From positions 6,185 to 44,616 of the forward strand of contig NZSA01000055.1 of NCBI GenBank assembly GCA_002696645.1: DNA of 38,432 nt, in the 5' to 3' direction. The DNA is from Rhodospirillales bacterium (GTDB lineage: Bacteria; Pseudomonadota; Alphaproteobacteria; UBA8366; Aestuariispiraceae). The position numbers and the translations under genes were made by a program. A model generated the notes under the pieces. It worked only from the letters and a program-made list of their open reading frames with translations, was not told where the DNA came from and made no database searches. Of this stretch, positions 26,769-35,394 are shown one piece after another. Within the stretch, counting starts at the first letter, position 1; the number at the start of each line of letters is the position of its first letter.

Positions 26769-28070
26769 ATGACAGCGGATATTTCCTTTGGTGTCGATTT
26801 CGGCACGACCAACACTGTTGTCATCCGGGCGCACCGTGACGGGACCGTTTCCACCGTGCCGCTGGAGAAATCTGGCGAGACGGCAACAGATGTCCACCCA
26901 TCCGTTCTGGCCTTTGAGCCGGTTGAAGTGGATGGACGCGCACAGATTGACTATGAGACGGGTCATAAGGCAATTGAGCTGGCAGCGGAATATCCCGACG
27001 ACGTGCGTTATATCCAATCGTTCAAAAGCCATGTCGCCAGCGCGGCGTTCAAACACACCAATATTTTCACCAAGCGGTTCAGTTTTTCCGACCTGATGGT
27101 CAGCTTCTTCCAGAACACGACTCTATTGAAAGCAATTGCAGCAGCTGAGGGAGAAAAGGAAATCGTCCTGGGGCGCCCAGTGACCTTTTACGGGCCGTTT
27201 CCAGATGAAGCCCTGGCCCTGACGCGATATCGGGAAGCATTTGATCGACTGGGGCTTAGCAAGGTCCGTATCGCCCTGGAGCCCGTTGGAGGCGCTTTTT
27301 CTTACTTCCGGGAGCTTCAGCAATCTGTCACGGTTTTGATTGCAGATTTCGGTGGCGGGACGTCGGATTTCCTGATCACACGATTTGAACATACGACGGA
27401 CGCCATTCAGGCCGATCCGATTGCCCATGCCGGGATCGGGATTGCAGGGGACAGTTTTGACTATCGCATTATCCAGAATGTCCTGTTGAAGCATCTGGGC
27501 AGCGAGTCACAGTGCCTTGTGAATGGCAAAACGCTGCCTGTGCCGCGCAAATATTACACGTCCTTTTCCAAATGGCATTTATTGACCAGTTTACGAACGC
27601 CCGTCTCGTTACGGGAATTGGATGATATAAAACGCAGCTCTACAGCCCCGGATCAGATCCAGAACTTGATCGATGTGATTGAAATGAACCGCGGGCTTGC
27701 CTGTTTCCAGGCCGTGTCCAAAGCGAAGGCGACATTGTCCAGCCAGGACACCGCCGACCTGTCGATTGATCTGGGGAATGTTGAGGTGACCGAAACGCTG
27801 GATCGCTCCGCTTTTGAAGACTGGATCGCCCCGGACCTGGCCCAGATTTCACAAACCGTGGAATCGTTACTGCAACAGGCCGACATGACCCCCGCCCAAA
27901 TTGACCGTGTCTTCATGACCGGGGGCAGTTCGCTGATCCCGGCGGTGCGGAAAATCTTTACTGACAAATTTGGCACAGATCAGGTCGTCAGCGGCGATGA
28001 ATTCGGCTCCGTCGCCCAGGGTCTGGCCCTGCTGGGGCTGGATCCGGATATTGACCGTTGGACTGATTAA
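26769..28070 (+). CDS. Short Hsp70-family protein, YegD-like
   Basis: 433-residue ATP-binding protein with an actin/Hsp70 nucleotide-binding fold: GVDFGTTNTVV (8-18), second phosphate motif IADFGGGTSDF, adenosine motif MTGGSSLIP near the C-terminus. The substrate-binding domain of DnaK is missing, and an internal insertion resembles E. coli YegD (450 residues). The chaperone role is unproven in this family. Its stop codon overlaps that of the opposite CoA-transferase gene through a shared TTAA. Confidence 0.85.
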   Translation: MTADISFGVDFGTTNTVVIRAHRDGTVSTVPLEKSGETATDVHPSVLAFEPVEVDGRAQIDYETGHKAIELAAEYPDDVRYIQSFKSHVASAAFKHTNIFTKRFSFSDLMVSFFQNTTLLKAIAAAEGEKEIVLGRPVTFYGPFPDEALALTRYREAFDRLGLSKVRIALEPVGGAFSYFRELQQSVTVLIADFGGGTSDFLITRFEHTTDAIQADPIAHAGIGIAGDSFDYRIIQNVLLKHLGSESQCLVNGKTLPVPRKYYTSFSKWHLLTSLRTPVSLRELDDIKRSSTAPDQIQNLIDVIEMNRGLACFQAVSKAKATLSSQDTADLSIDLGNVEVTETLDRSAFEDWIAPDLAQISQTVESLLQQADMTPAQIDRVFMTGGSSLIPAVRKIFTDKFGTDQVVSGDEFGSVAQGLALLGLDPDIDRWTD

Positions 28071-29326
28071 CTGTCGCCACCGGCCCCGATAGCCGTCGTC
28101 GCGCCACGTTCAGCCAATGCCGCAATCTCCCCCTCATCACAGCCCAGAACATCGCGCAGTATTTCATCCGTATGCTGACCCAGCGTCGGCGGCGCCATGC
28201 GATACTGTATCGGCGTTTCCGAGAATTTAACCGGGTTGGCGATCAGCGGGACTGTGCCGGATTGCGCCTGGGGGTGCGGCACGTCGATTTTCATGTTTCG
28301 CGCGACGACCTGCTCATCCTCAAACACCTGGGCGATGTTTTTCACTGGCCCACAGGGCACGCCCCGCGCGGCCAGCCCTTCAATCCATACATCCGTGGAC
28401 TTCTGCCTGGTATAGGCAGGCATTGCGGCATACAGGGCGACCCTGTTGGCAACCCGCAGTGAATTCGTCGTAAAGCGTGGATCCTCTGCCAGATCCTGTG
28501 CACCAGCAAAGTCACACCATTTCTGGAACTGACTGTCATTCCCCACCGCCAGAATAAAATGACCATCGGACGATTCCATAACCGCATAGGGCACGATATT
28601 GGGATGTTCATTGCCTTGTCGCATGGGAACCTGACCCGACAGCAGATAATTCACCCCTTCATTCACCAGCCAGGCGACCTGTGTGTCCAGCAGGGCGCAA
28701 TCGATCTGTTGACCCTGGCCGGTGCGATCCCGGTGCCTTAACGCTGCCAAAATAGCGGTCGTCGCATACATACCGCACATGACATCGGCAATCCCGACAC
28801 CGACCTTCATCGGTTCCCCCTCCCGGGGGCCGGTGATGGACATCAGCCCACCCAAGCCTTGCGCCAGAAAGTCATAGCCGGCGCGTTTCGCATAGGGGCC
28901 GGTCTGGCCAAACCCAGTGATCGAGCAGAAGACAAGCCCGGGAAATTCACCCTTCAGATCCTCGTAAGACAGGCCATATTTCTTTAACCCGCCCACCTTA
29001 TAGTTTTCGACCAGAACATCGCATTTTGCCACCAGACGGCGGATCAGTTTCTGCCCTTCCGGGCTGGCCAGATTAACAGTGATGGACCGCTTGTTGCGGT
29101 TAGAGCTCAGATAATACGCGCTCTCGCGGGTGGGTTTCCCATCTGCCCCTGTTACATAAGGGGGGCCCCATTTGCGCGTGTCATCTCCTGCATCCGGCCT
29201 TTCAACCTTTATCACATCTGCGCCCAGATCGCCCAGATATTGCGTCGCTGTCGGCCCCGCCAGAATGCGGCTGAGATCCAGAATCCGAACACCGTCCAGC
29301 GGCATCATCGGGGTATCACCAGTCAT
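28067..29326 (-). CDS. CaiB/BaiF (class III) CoA-transferase
   Basis: Transfers CoA between acyl-CoA and a carboxylic acid by way of an aspartyl-CoA mixed anhydride. 419 residues from ATG 29326, preferred to the upstream GTG 29347. N-terminal LDGVRILDLSRILAGPTATQYLGDLGADVIKVERP is the family opening. The catalytic Asp lies in GVGIADVMCGMYA. GFGQTGPYAKRAGYD is the next signature. The substrate cannot be set from sequence; close relatives include formyl-CoA, succinyl-CoA:acid and acyl-CoA/carnitine enzymes. It stands alone, with no acyl-CoA dehydrogenase nearby. Confidence 0.92.
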   Translation of the reverse strand: MTGDTPMMPLDGVRILDLSRILAGPTATQYLGDLGADVIKVERPDAGDDTRKWGPPYVTGADGKPTRESAYYLSSNRNKRSITVNLASPEGQKLIRRLVAKCDVLVENYKVGGLKKYGLSYEDLKGEFPGLVFCSITGFGQTGPYAKRAGYDFLAQGLGGLMSITGPREGEPMKVGVGIADVMCGMYATTAILAALRHRDRTGQGQQIDCALLDTQVAWLVNEGVNYLLSGQVPMRQGNEHPNIVPYAVMESSDGHFILAVGNDSQFQKWCDFAGAQDLAEDPRFTTNSLRVANRVALYAAMPAYTRQKSTDVWIEGLAARGVPCGPVKNIAQVFEDEQVVARNMKIDVPHPQAQSGTVPLIANPVKFSETPIQYRMAPPTLGQHTDEILRDVLGCDEGEIAALAERGATTAIGAGGDS

Positions 29327-29456
29327 GGTTTCACGCTCTCTTTCCACAATCGCATGCTTTGATATCCAGGCATTTCATAGCGTAAGGTTTGAACCGCGAC
29401 TGTCTTGCGATCCGCCCGGCTTGGCAAGACCCAGGAAACCTTCACCTGATTCCGAT

Positions 29457-29909
29457 TCACGACCGGCGTTTGGCCGCCTGTACTGTGGTTTCCAATCGAT
29501 TGAGAAATTGAGAACGATCCGCTTTGTTAAACGGACGCGGTCCTCCCGTAATCGCACCGGTTTCTCTGAGGCCCTGCATAAGCTCTCGCTGTGCCAGGGC
29601 CATTCCTATGCCATCCTGCGTGAAGACATCCCCATTGGGCTTCAGCGCAAAGGCCTGCTGTGCCAGGCAGCGTGCTGCCAATGGAATATCATTGGTCACA
29701 CAAATATCTGCTGGCTGAATGTTTTCGGCGATCCAATCATCGGCGGCATCTGCCCCGCTGGCGACGATGACATCCTGTACCATCGGATCACGAGAGGGGC
29801 GCAAGCCGCCATCACTGACCATATAGGTCTTCAGGCCATGCCTGGTGGCGACTTTCAATGCCTCATCTTTCACAGGACAGGCATCCGCATCAATAAAAAG
29901 CGCAACCAT
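29457..29909 (-). CDS. YaiI/YqxD family protein (UPF0178, DUF188)
   Basis: 150 residues from ATG 29909, with GAGAGG six bases upstream; the longer TTG start at 29948 is not supported. The family opening FIDADACPVKDEALKVA and the core VTNDIPLAARCLAQQAFALKPNG with TGAITGGPRPFNKADRSQFLN are clear. The fold is PIN-like with conserved acidic residues, so a nuclease role has been suggested; the function is not established. Confidence 0.92.
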   Translation of the reverse strand: MVALFIDADACPVKDEALKVATRHGLKTYMVSDGGLRPSRDPMVQDVIVASGADAADDWIAENIQPADICVTNDIPLAARCLAQQAFALKPNGDVFTQDGIGMALAQRELMQGLRETGAITGGPRPFNKADRSQFLNRLETTVQAAKRRS

Positions 29910-30045
29910 CCAAGCCTCTCTTATCCTTTGAGCATGTATCCGACGCAAGAATAGAGGGGCGGCGTAACAAGGCCAAGGGCCCAGCGATGGATCGCATGGA
30001 ACACCCGGAAATGGTGGAGCTAGTTTTCAATAAAAGATACCATCA

Positions 30046-30093
30046 CAGACATGTCTGTCTGTTCAATCTTCCATGTCTGTCTGTTCAATCTTC
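30046..30093. repeat. 22-bp direct repeat with a 14-bp palindrome
   Basis: Two copies of ATGTCTGTCTGTTCAATCTTC start at 30051 and 30073 (period 22, identical over 21 bases). The first copy also completes the perfect palindrome ACAGACATGTCTGT (30046-30059). They sit 10-57 bases past the stop of the XRE gene. It could be a 3' end structure of that gene or a binding site. Confidence 0.85.
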
Positions 30094-30102
30094 ACGCCAA
30101 TC

Positions 30103-30453
30103 TTATGCCCGCGACATGGTCCGGACCAATTGTTTAACCGCCATGCGCATATTTTCATTTTCAATGCGTTGAATGTCGCGGGCGATGCGCATCGCTTCCG
30201 GATCCACCAGTGTTTTTTGCGCTGCATCCACGGTTGATTCCACCCCATCGAAAACATCCGCAATTGAAACTTTCAAGGCATCGCAAATCTGTATCAAGCG
30301 ACTGGCCCCCATGCGATTCACACCTTTTTCGTATTTCTGTACCTGTTGAAAGCTGACGCCCAACTTTTCCCCCAAATCAGTCTGAGACAGTCCCGCACGC
30401 GTCCTTAACTCCCGAACCCGATTGCCAACTGCTACGTCAACTGGATGTGCCAT
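30103..30453 (-). CDS. XRE-family helix-turn-helix regulator
   Basis: 116 residues. The Cro/C1-type HTH is at about 9-65 (VGNRVRELRTRAGLSQTDLGEKLGVSFQQVQKYEKG, with the typical SQTDLG and VQKYEKG). The C-terminal half is helical and charged (ARDIQRIENENMRMAVKQLVRTM), probably for dimerisation. Proteins of this form are common as several paralogues per genome in Rhodospirillales. ATG 30453 has AAGGA nine bases upstream. Targets unknown; the AT-rich 254-base region between it and the next gene is probably its promoter. Confidence 0.9.
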   Translation of the reverse strand: MAHPVDVAVGNRVRELRTRAGLSQTDLGEKLGVSFQQVQKYEKGVNRMGASRLIQICDALKVSIADVFDGVESTVDAAQKTLVDPEAMRIARDIQRIENENMRMAVKQLVRTMSRA

Positions 30454-30707
30454 CTAGTAATTCCTTTACCGACCAAATTATCGGCAACACAATTAGCGAA
30501 TCCCTCACGTTATTCAACTTGATTGATTTTCAAAAGTTCTAGTAAAACGCGATTTTTGTGGTATCGAGGTAATTTTAAAATGACAGATATACAACTATAG
30601 TAGCATTATAGTGAACATTGCTTTATCAACAATTCAACACCCCAAGTAAGTGCCGGAATGAAACTTTCATACGTCTTTAACGATCATGCAGAAAGATTAT
30701 ATAAAAA
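30454..30707. other. AT-rich divergent intergenic region
   Basis: 254 bases between the XRE gene and the hypothetical gene at 30708, clearly AT-richer than the flanks. Probably holds promoters for both. An ATG at 30686 gives only a 9-codon frame ending just after the downstream TTG start. No structured RNA was recognised. Confidence 0.35.
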
Positions 30708-31370
30708 TTGACTGATATACGCTTTATTTCCGATCTAAATGCTATCGTCTTAGTTCATAACGGTAAATCCACCGTCCAATCGAAAGAAGGGTCGAACGAA
30801 AACCAGGATAGCGCTCAGGGTAACACTGTCCCACAGGTTGCACCGCTTCGCCTTTCGGTCGAACGCAATCGGGAAACCACGGCGGAAGATCTGGAACACT
30901 GGGGCCTTGCTGGAATGCTCGCGCCTGAGGATTTAGCAACGATTGGGGCGCGTTGCTTAAATGCAGCACTGTCGATAGATTCTGAAGATATCAGCACCGC
31001 ATCGCAGGCTTTAGAGATTCTGGTGGCCCAACAATTGGCCCGGGTTGATGCCGATGACCCCGTCAAACTGGTAGAAGAAGCGATCCGATATGTCCTGCGC
31101 CAAGAGCGCTGGCAGTTTGGTATCGACCTTACGCCAAAGGAAGACGGCACCCGTTTGTCGTTGACCAATCCCAACGGCACCCCCGTGCCGCTGGCGGTGC
31201 ATGTTTCTAATCGCGGCAAGACGCCCAGCTTCTGGGTCATGCAAGACAATCGCCTGGTTCAGGGCGGCCATGCCTATAAAATCCCCATCCAGGCCGCCAC
31301 CGCCCTGAAACAGGCCGTCGCGGATTACATCACCCAACACGATATCGGCACGATCCGACCGTTTGGGTGA
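30708..31370 (+). CDS. Hypothetical protein, 220 residues
   Basis: I do not recognise this protein. The frame begins at TTG 30708 just after an in-frame stop, and no good ribosome site is seen; the first internal ATG is 30912 (Met69), which would leave 152 residues. The first 50 residues are polar and low in complexity. The rest looks folded, with a helical middle (ALEILVAQQLARVDADDPVKLVEEAIRYVL) and a beta-rich end (RLSLTNPNGTPVPLAVHVSNRG). No signal peptide, membrane helix or cysteine motif. The 3' half has the high-GC codon use of the core genome, so it is probably native. Confidence 0.6.
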   Translation: MTDIRFISDLNAIVLVHNGKSTVQSKEGSNENQDSAQGNTVPQVAPLRLSVERNRETTAEDLEHWGLAGMLAPEDLATIGARCLNAALSIDSEDISTASQALEILVAQQLARVDADDPVKLVEEAIRYVLRQERWQFGIDLTPKEDGTRLSLTNPNGTPVPLAVHVSNRGKTPSFWVMQDNRLVQGGHAYKIPIQAATALKQAVADYITQHDIGTIRPFG

Positions 31371-31660
31371 TAACTGATCATTAGATACTTAGCTGGACGA
31401 GATACAGGCAGAGAAGTGACATAGATCATAAGGCCACCATAGATCAATAAGGCGGTCCGTCAGTCAGCATGTCTTGATATAGTTTACCAAGAGATTGGAG
31501 CCAATGAATGTATCCTCAGAGTTGATAAGGAAAAACCACGCCAGAGGTTCATAAAGGTTTCGTTGCAAAAAACAGTGAATACCTCATGACAATTCTACTT
31601 TTGTGTGTTTTAAGAAAATTGAATGGTTTAGGTTGATACTTGACGCAATGAGGCATCGCG
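31371..31660. other. AT-rich gap at the left edge of the accessory stretch
   Basis: 290 bases with no supported gene. Base composition drops visibly relative to the gene before it, marking a possible junction of acquired DNA. It presumably holds the promoter of the ATPase gene; GATATAGTTTACC near 31476 is suggestive of a -10 only. No direct repeat of the tRNA-Thr 3' end was found here. Confidence 0.35.
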
Positions 31661-33976
31661 ATGAGTGGGACTAACAAACCGAAACTGCGAGTATCCGCGC
31701 GCTACCTAGGGCCTGTTTTTTCATTGGATCAAGAGCTTTCCGATCGTGAACAGAATCTAATATTTGCACGCAATGGGACAGGTAAATCTTTTCTCTCCCG
31801 CGCTTTGCGTTATCTCGATCAAAACGGACAACTTGAGAATATTGAGAACGCTTCAAAGAACTTGGTGTCCGACGAGTCTACAGATGGAAAAGGAAAGTTC
31901 ACAATTTCCCATGGGGGTATAGCGCTTGGTGAGTTAAGTCTCGATCAGCACTCTAATACTGTAACCGCGAGTGCTTCCGACACAGTCTTCCATGTCTTCT
32001 CCGAGGATTTCGTTCACGAAGAACTACGTCAGAAGGGCTATGCGCCCAGCGGAGAAATCGATAACACTATTGCCCTGGATAGTGAGATTATAAAGACGAA
32101 GGATGCTGAAGAAGCCTTAAAAAAGGCCGTCAGCGACGAAGCTGAAGCGGCAAAAAAGCTGAACGATGCGTTCAACAGTTCCAAAGATACGGAGTTGGTA
32201 GACAAGACAGGAATCAATCGCAGGCTAGGCGAATTTAAGTCCCTCGATGTAGCGCTTTACCTGCCAGACAGCGTGGCAAAGCCGGACACTCCAAACCCCA
32301 CACTTTCTGAGATCATCCAGGGACTTGACGCAATCAAGTCCCTGCCAGCCGAGCCGTTGTATCCAGAAGTGATGAGTCTTCTAAAGGCGGATGACATAGA
32401 CTTCCCCGCTATGACCGAGTCACTTGAAAAGGAGACATCACCCTCAAGTGTTTCGGAAGCGGTAAAATCCCGAATCGACGCTCATCGCGAGTTCTTTGAA
32501 AAGGGAGTTAAGTTTCTTGAGCAATCAGGAGACGAGAAATGCCCGTTCTGTAAGCAAGGCGTTTCATCAGGTGATCCGAAGGCGGTGATCGATACCTATA
32601 TCCAGTATTTTGAGGCCGAGGAGCAAAAGCACAAAGCGGAACTTCGAGGATACTGGAAAGCGCTGCATGAGACGGAAAGCGAAGTTCAGCAAATTTCACC
32701 GAAGTTCGCAGCACAGAAGACCCGTTATGATACTCTCAAGCGCCTTTTGCCCTCGAAAAAAGACACAGACCTTGCCCTTGGCGAACAAGAAATAAAGAAC
32801 GCCTGCGCAGCCATATCGGATTGGAAGGAGACTGTTGAGTGCAAGGCGAAAGCTCTTTCGGAGAATACAGCGGCCCCAGCCTCAGACATCAAGAAGAGCT
32901 TGGAAGACCTCAACCGCGTGATCGAGCAGAACAACGCTTTGATCAGCGACCTCTCAACAGCGATACGACGCTCGGACGATGAGCGAAAGAAGCTGCAACG
33001 CGATGCTTGCGGTGCGTTCTCAATAGGTTTTGCACGGGACAACTGGGCGGATATTGAGGCTTTGCGAGGCCGTCGCAAGACGGTACGGGAGCGCCAAGCA
33101 GCATTGGACGAACTGGCAAAGGATGCGCCAAAGACGGACGGGCGCGAACGTGTTGCCGATACTTTCGAAATGCTGCTCAAGGTCTTCTTCGGCGATAGGT
33201 ACCTTTTTGACAAAGTCAATTTCGTTCTACGTCGAGGTGATCACGAAATGGTCCGTGGCCCAAACCGCACACTCAGTGATGGAGAAAAGACAGCCATAGC
33301 GTTTTGCTATTTCATTGCATGTGTCCACAAGAAGGTGAAATCAGTCTCAGAGTACCAGAAGCTATTCTTGGTATTTGATGATCCGGTAACATCTATGTCT
33401 TACGACTATATCTACACAATAGCGCAAACGCTGAAGAATCTTAGCATCTCGAAATCTGGAGAAATTTCCGTGAATGCCGGAAAAATTGATGGGAATACGC
33501 GTTCCAGACCAAGACTATTAATTCTAACGCATAGCAGTTATTTCTTTAACATCTGCTTTTCAAACAGAATCATAAAATCGGAAGCGGCGTTTTCGTTGCA
33601 GAGACACGAAGCCACACACCAGCTAAAGAGCTTCAAGCGATATGTTGCCCCCTTCCAAGACCAGTTAAGAGATATCATCTCGGTTTCAGAAGGGAGAGAC
33701 GCTGATCACACTACCGCTAATGCAATTCGCTCAGTCCTTGAGGCTGTCGGACGATTCTGTCGGCCCGATAAGCCAGAGCTGACAGACTTCATCTCATTTG
33801 TTGCCGCGGAAGATGGCATTGAGCTAAAGAGCACTTTAATAAACAGCTTTAGCCACGGTACTTTTTACGATGAAGTACCGTCCCATGAAGATATTCTCCA
33901 AGCATGCAAAGACACATTAGCTGTGGTGGAGCGGTATGCGTTTGGACAAATCGAGATTATTCGCAGGGCTGCGTGA
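31661..33976 (+). CDS. RloC-like ABC-ATPase with candidate anticodon-nuclease domain
   Basis: 771 residues, AAA_13/PrrC-RloC type. Walker A ARNGTGKS at 36-43, ABC signature LSDGEK at 538-543, Walker B FDDP with Asp573-Asp574, switch His624 in LTHSS. Between the ATPase halves lie two long charged, coiled-coil-like arms meeting at Cys294-Pro-Phe-Cys297. That point is midway between Walker A and the signature, as in Rad50 and RloC zinc hooks. The last 100 residues contain Arg690-x3-Glu694 and His732 (NSFSHG), like the R-x3-E...H triad of the tRNA-cutting PrrC/RloC proteins (in PrrC the Glu-His gap is 31; here 37). Known RloC stands alone and acts against phage. The DNA is AT-richer than its neighbours, which points to transfer. 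The nuclease activity is inferred. Start: ATG 31661; no strong ribosome site. Confidence 0.8.
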   Translation: MSGTNKPKLRVSARYLGPVFSLDQELSDREQNLIFARNGTGKSFLSRALRYLDQNGQLENIENASKNLVSDESTDGKGKFTISHGGIALGELSLDQHSNTVTASASDTVFHVFSEDFVHEELRQKGYAPSGEIDNTIALDSEIIKTKDAEEALKKAVSDEAEAAKKLNDAFNSSKDTELVDKTGINRRLGEFKSLDVALYLPDSVAKPDTPNPTLSEIIQGLDAIKSLPAEPLYPEVMSLLKADDIDFPAMTESLEKETSPSSVSEAVKSRIDAHREFFEKGVKFLEQSGDEKCPFCKQGVSSGDPKAVIDTYIQYFEAEEQKHKAELRGYWKALHETESEVQQISPKFAAQKTRYDTLKRLLPSKKDTDLALGEQEIKNACAAISDWKETVECKAKALSENTAAPASDIKKSLEDLNRVIEQNNALISDLSTAIRRSDDERKKLQRDACGAFSIGFARDNWADIEALRGRRKTVRERQAALDELAKDAPKTDGRERVADTFEMLLKVFFGDRYLFDKVNFVLRRGDHEMVRGPNRTLSDGEKTAIAFCYFIACVHKKVKSVSEYQKLFLVFDDPVTSMSYDYIYTIAQTLKNLSISKSGEISVNAGKIDGNTRSRPRLLILTHSSYFFNICFSNRIIKSEAAFSLQRHEATHQLKSFKRYVAPFQDQLRDIISVSEGRDADHTTANAIRSVLEAVGRFCRPDKPELTDFISFVAAEDGIELKSTLINSFSHGTFYDEVPSHEDILQACKDTLAVVERYAFGQIEIIRRAA

Positions 33977-34294
33977 TCCGCCAATTAACCAAGCATAAAC
34001 TAAGATAAAATTAGTGACTGATTTGTGAGATAGACGAACAAAACACTCTTATTGACCTTCAACGGCATCAAACAACAAATTCCGGCCTTTATCCAACAAT
34101 TCTCAGTAAGTGCATCGAGGTCCGTCCCGTCAAATCCATACTGGGCCAGTCTTATTGTTCGAATAACCGATTCGGTTCTCACATTTGTGGGCAAACAGTT
34201 ATGTTATTCGATTTGATTGTCTAAGATCTGTCCATAAAAATCCCACGCAAAAAACCAGGGTTTTCCAAATCTTAGAAAAAGCTTACTTTTCGGT
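33977..34294. other. Gene-free AT-rich stretch before tRNA-Thr
   Basis: About 320 bases after the ATPase gene. The only frame of note (34000-34194, minus, TTG start) has no recognisable protein features. A second small stem, CTTAC/GTAAG (34282-34286 with 34293-34297), is followed by five T on the minus strand and backs up the terminator next to it. Confidence 0.4.
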
Positions 34295-34341
34295 AAGAAA
34301 AGATGGTGCGCCGGTTCGAACTTAGTTCGAACCTACCATCT
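34295..34341 (-). terminator. Terminator downstream of tRNA-Thr
   Basis: On the minus strand AGATGGT pairs with ACCATCT (7 bp), and inside it GGTTCGAAC pairs with GTTCGAACC (9 bp, 3-base loop), then a T-rich run TTTTCTT follows. The hairpin begins 29 bases past the tRNA 3' end. The stem carries tRNA-like pieces (GTTCGAA and GCACCA), so it may derive from a decayed tRNA end. Confidence 0.6.
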
Positions 34342-34369
34342 AAACAAAGGGCATCATTTTTGAAAAAAA

Positions 34370-34445
34370 TGGTGCCGCCTGCGTGACTCGAACACGCGAC
34401 CCCCGCATTACGAATGCGATGCTCTACCAACTGAGCTAAGGCGGC
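34370..34445 (-). tRNA. tRNA-Thr (anticodon CGT)
   Basis: 76-base tRNA on the minus strand. Acceptor GCCGCCT pairs with AGGCGGC, D arm TAGCTCAGTTGGTAGAGCA, anticodon loop TTCGTAA giving CGT (reads ACG), T arm with TTCGAGT, encoded CCA at 34370-34372. The AT-richer accessory stretch lies on its 3' side, the usual side for element integration. Confidence 0.95.
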
Positions 34446-34521
34446 TTGTCTGGGCGGGTGAACCGTCAGACACGGGGGCCTTGTATCCGTAGTCTGTGCG
34501 TTTTGCAAGTCTGCGGTGAGC

Positions 34522-35367
34522 CTAGCGCATCAAATCCTGAATGGTTTTGGGCAGCGCAAAGGACGCCGCATGGAGTTCGGGCGTCACATAGCGTGTTTCG
34601 ATCCGGGAAGCCTGATATCGGCGGGTCAGTTCCGACACGGAAACCTGGCGCAATTGCGCATTGTCGCTGGCCCAGCCAAAGGCCATATCGCCGCCCTGAT
34701 AGGTGGGAACAGCGGCCCGATAGAAATGCACATCGGCAAAGCTTTTACCCAGGCGCTGAAAGGAATTAGTGATTTCTTCCGGCTGCACGAATGGCACCCC
34801 ATTCTGGGTCACCACAACACCACCGGGCGTCAGGCATCGTTTGCAATCGGCATAGAATTCCGCCGTGAACAGGACGGCACCGGGACCGATCGGATCCGTG
34901 GAATCGACAATTATGACATCAAACCGCCGCTCCGTTTCCTTCACGAATTGTGCGCCATCGGCGATGATCAGATCCAGGCGGGGATTATCAAAAGCCCCTG
35001 CAGAATGGTTGGGCAGATGGTCCTTACAAAAATCCACGACGGCCCCATCAATTTCGACCATCGTGACCAACATGTTGGAATGCTTCAGGACCTCACGCGC
35101 CATACCGCCATCGCCGCCGCCAATGATCAAAACCGTCCTAGCCGCGCCATGGGCCAGAATCGGGACATGGGCCATCATTTCGTGATAGACGAATTCGTCG
35201 CCTTCCGTTGTTTGCACCACGCCATCCAGGCACATCACCCGACCAAAGCGTGCATTGTCGAAGATCACCAGATCCTGCAGATCCGACGTGTCCCGGTACA
35301 GGACGCGATCCATGGACAGGCCCTGGCGAAATTCCGGATGAAGCGTCTCGTCAAACCAATCGGTCAT
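34522..35367 (-). CDS. speE: Spermidine synthase SpeE
   Basis: Aminopropyltransferase: putrescine plus decarboxylated SAM gives spermidine. 281 residues, standard length. Signatures are the N-terminal WFDETLHPEFRQG, QTTEGDEFVYHEMMAHVP, the dcSAM-binding loop IIGGGDGGMAREVLKH, the catalytic-Asp motif VDSTDPIGPG and AVPTYQGGDMAFGWAS. ATG 35367 has AAGGGAAG upstream. It is 81 bases downstream of speD, the gene for the aminopropyl donor enzyme. Confidence 0.96.
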   Translation of the reverse strand: MTDWFDETLHPEFRQGLSMDRVLYRDTSDLQDLVIFDNARFGRVMCLDGVVQTTEGDEFVYHEMMAHVPILAHGAARTVLIIGGGDGGMAREVLKHSNMLVTMVEIDGAVVDFCKDHLPNHSAGAFDNPRLDLIIADGAQFVKETERRFDVIIVDSTDPIGPGAVLFTAEFYADCKRCLTPGGVVVTQNGVPFVQPEEITNSFQRLGKSFADVHFYRAAVPTYQGGDMAFGWASDNAQLRQVSVSELTRRYQASRIETRYVTPELHAASFALPKTIQDLMR

Positions 35368-35394
35368 TGAGCTTCCCTTGTAAATAGATGCACC

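Noticed and set aside
34000-34194. 64-codon minus-strand frame next to the ATPase gene, considered as an antitoxin or remnant
   Set aside because: TTG start, no ribosome site, no recognisable motif; AT-rich spacer DNA gives such frames by chance.
34301-34333. A truncated second tRNA gene
   Set aside because: Only short pieces (GTTCGAA, GCACCA) match, spacing between T loop and CCA is six bases too short, and the sequence folds as a terminator.
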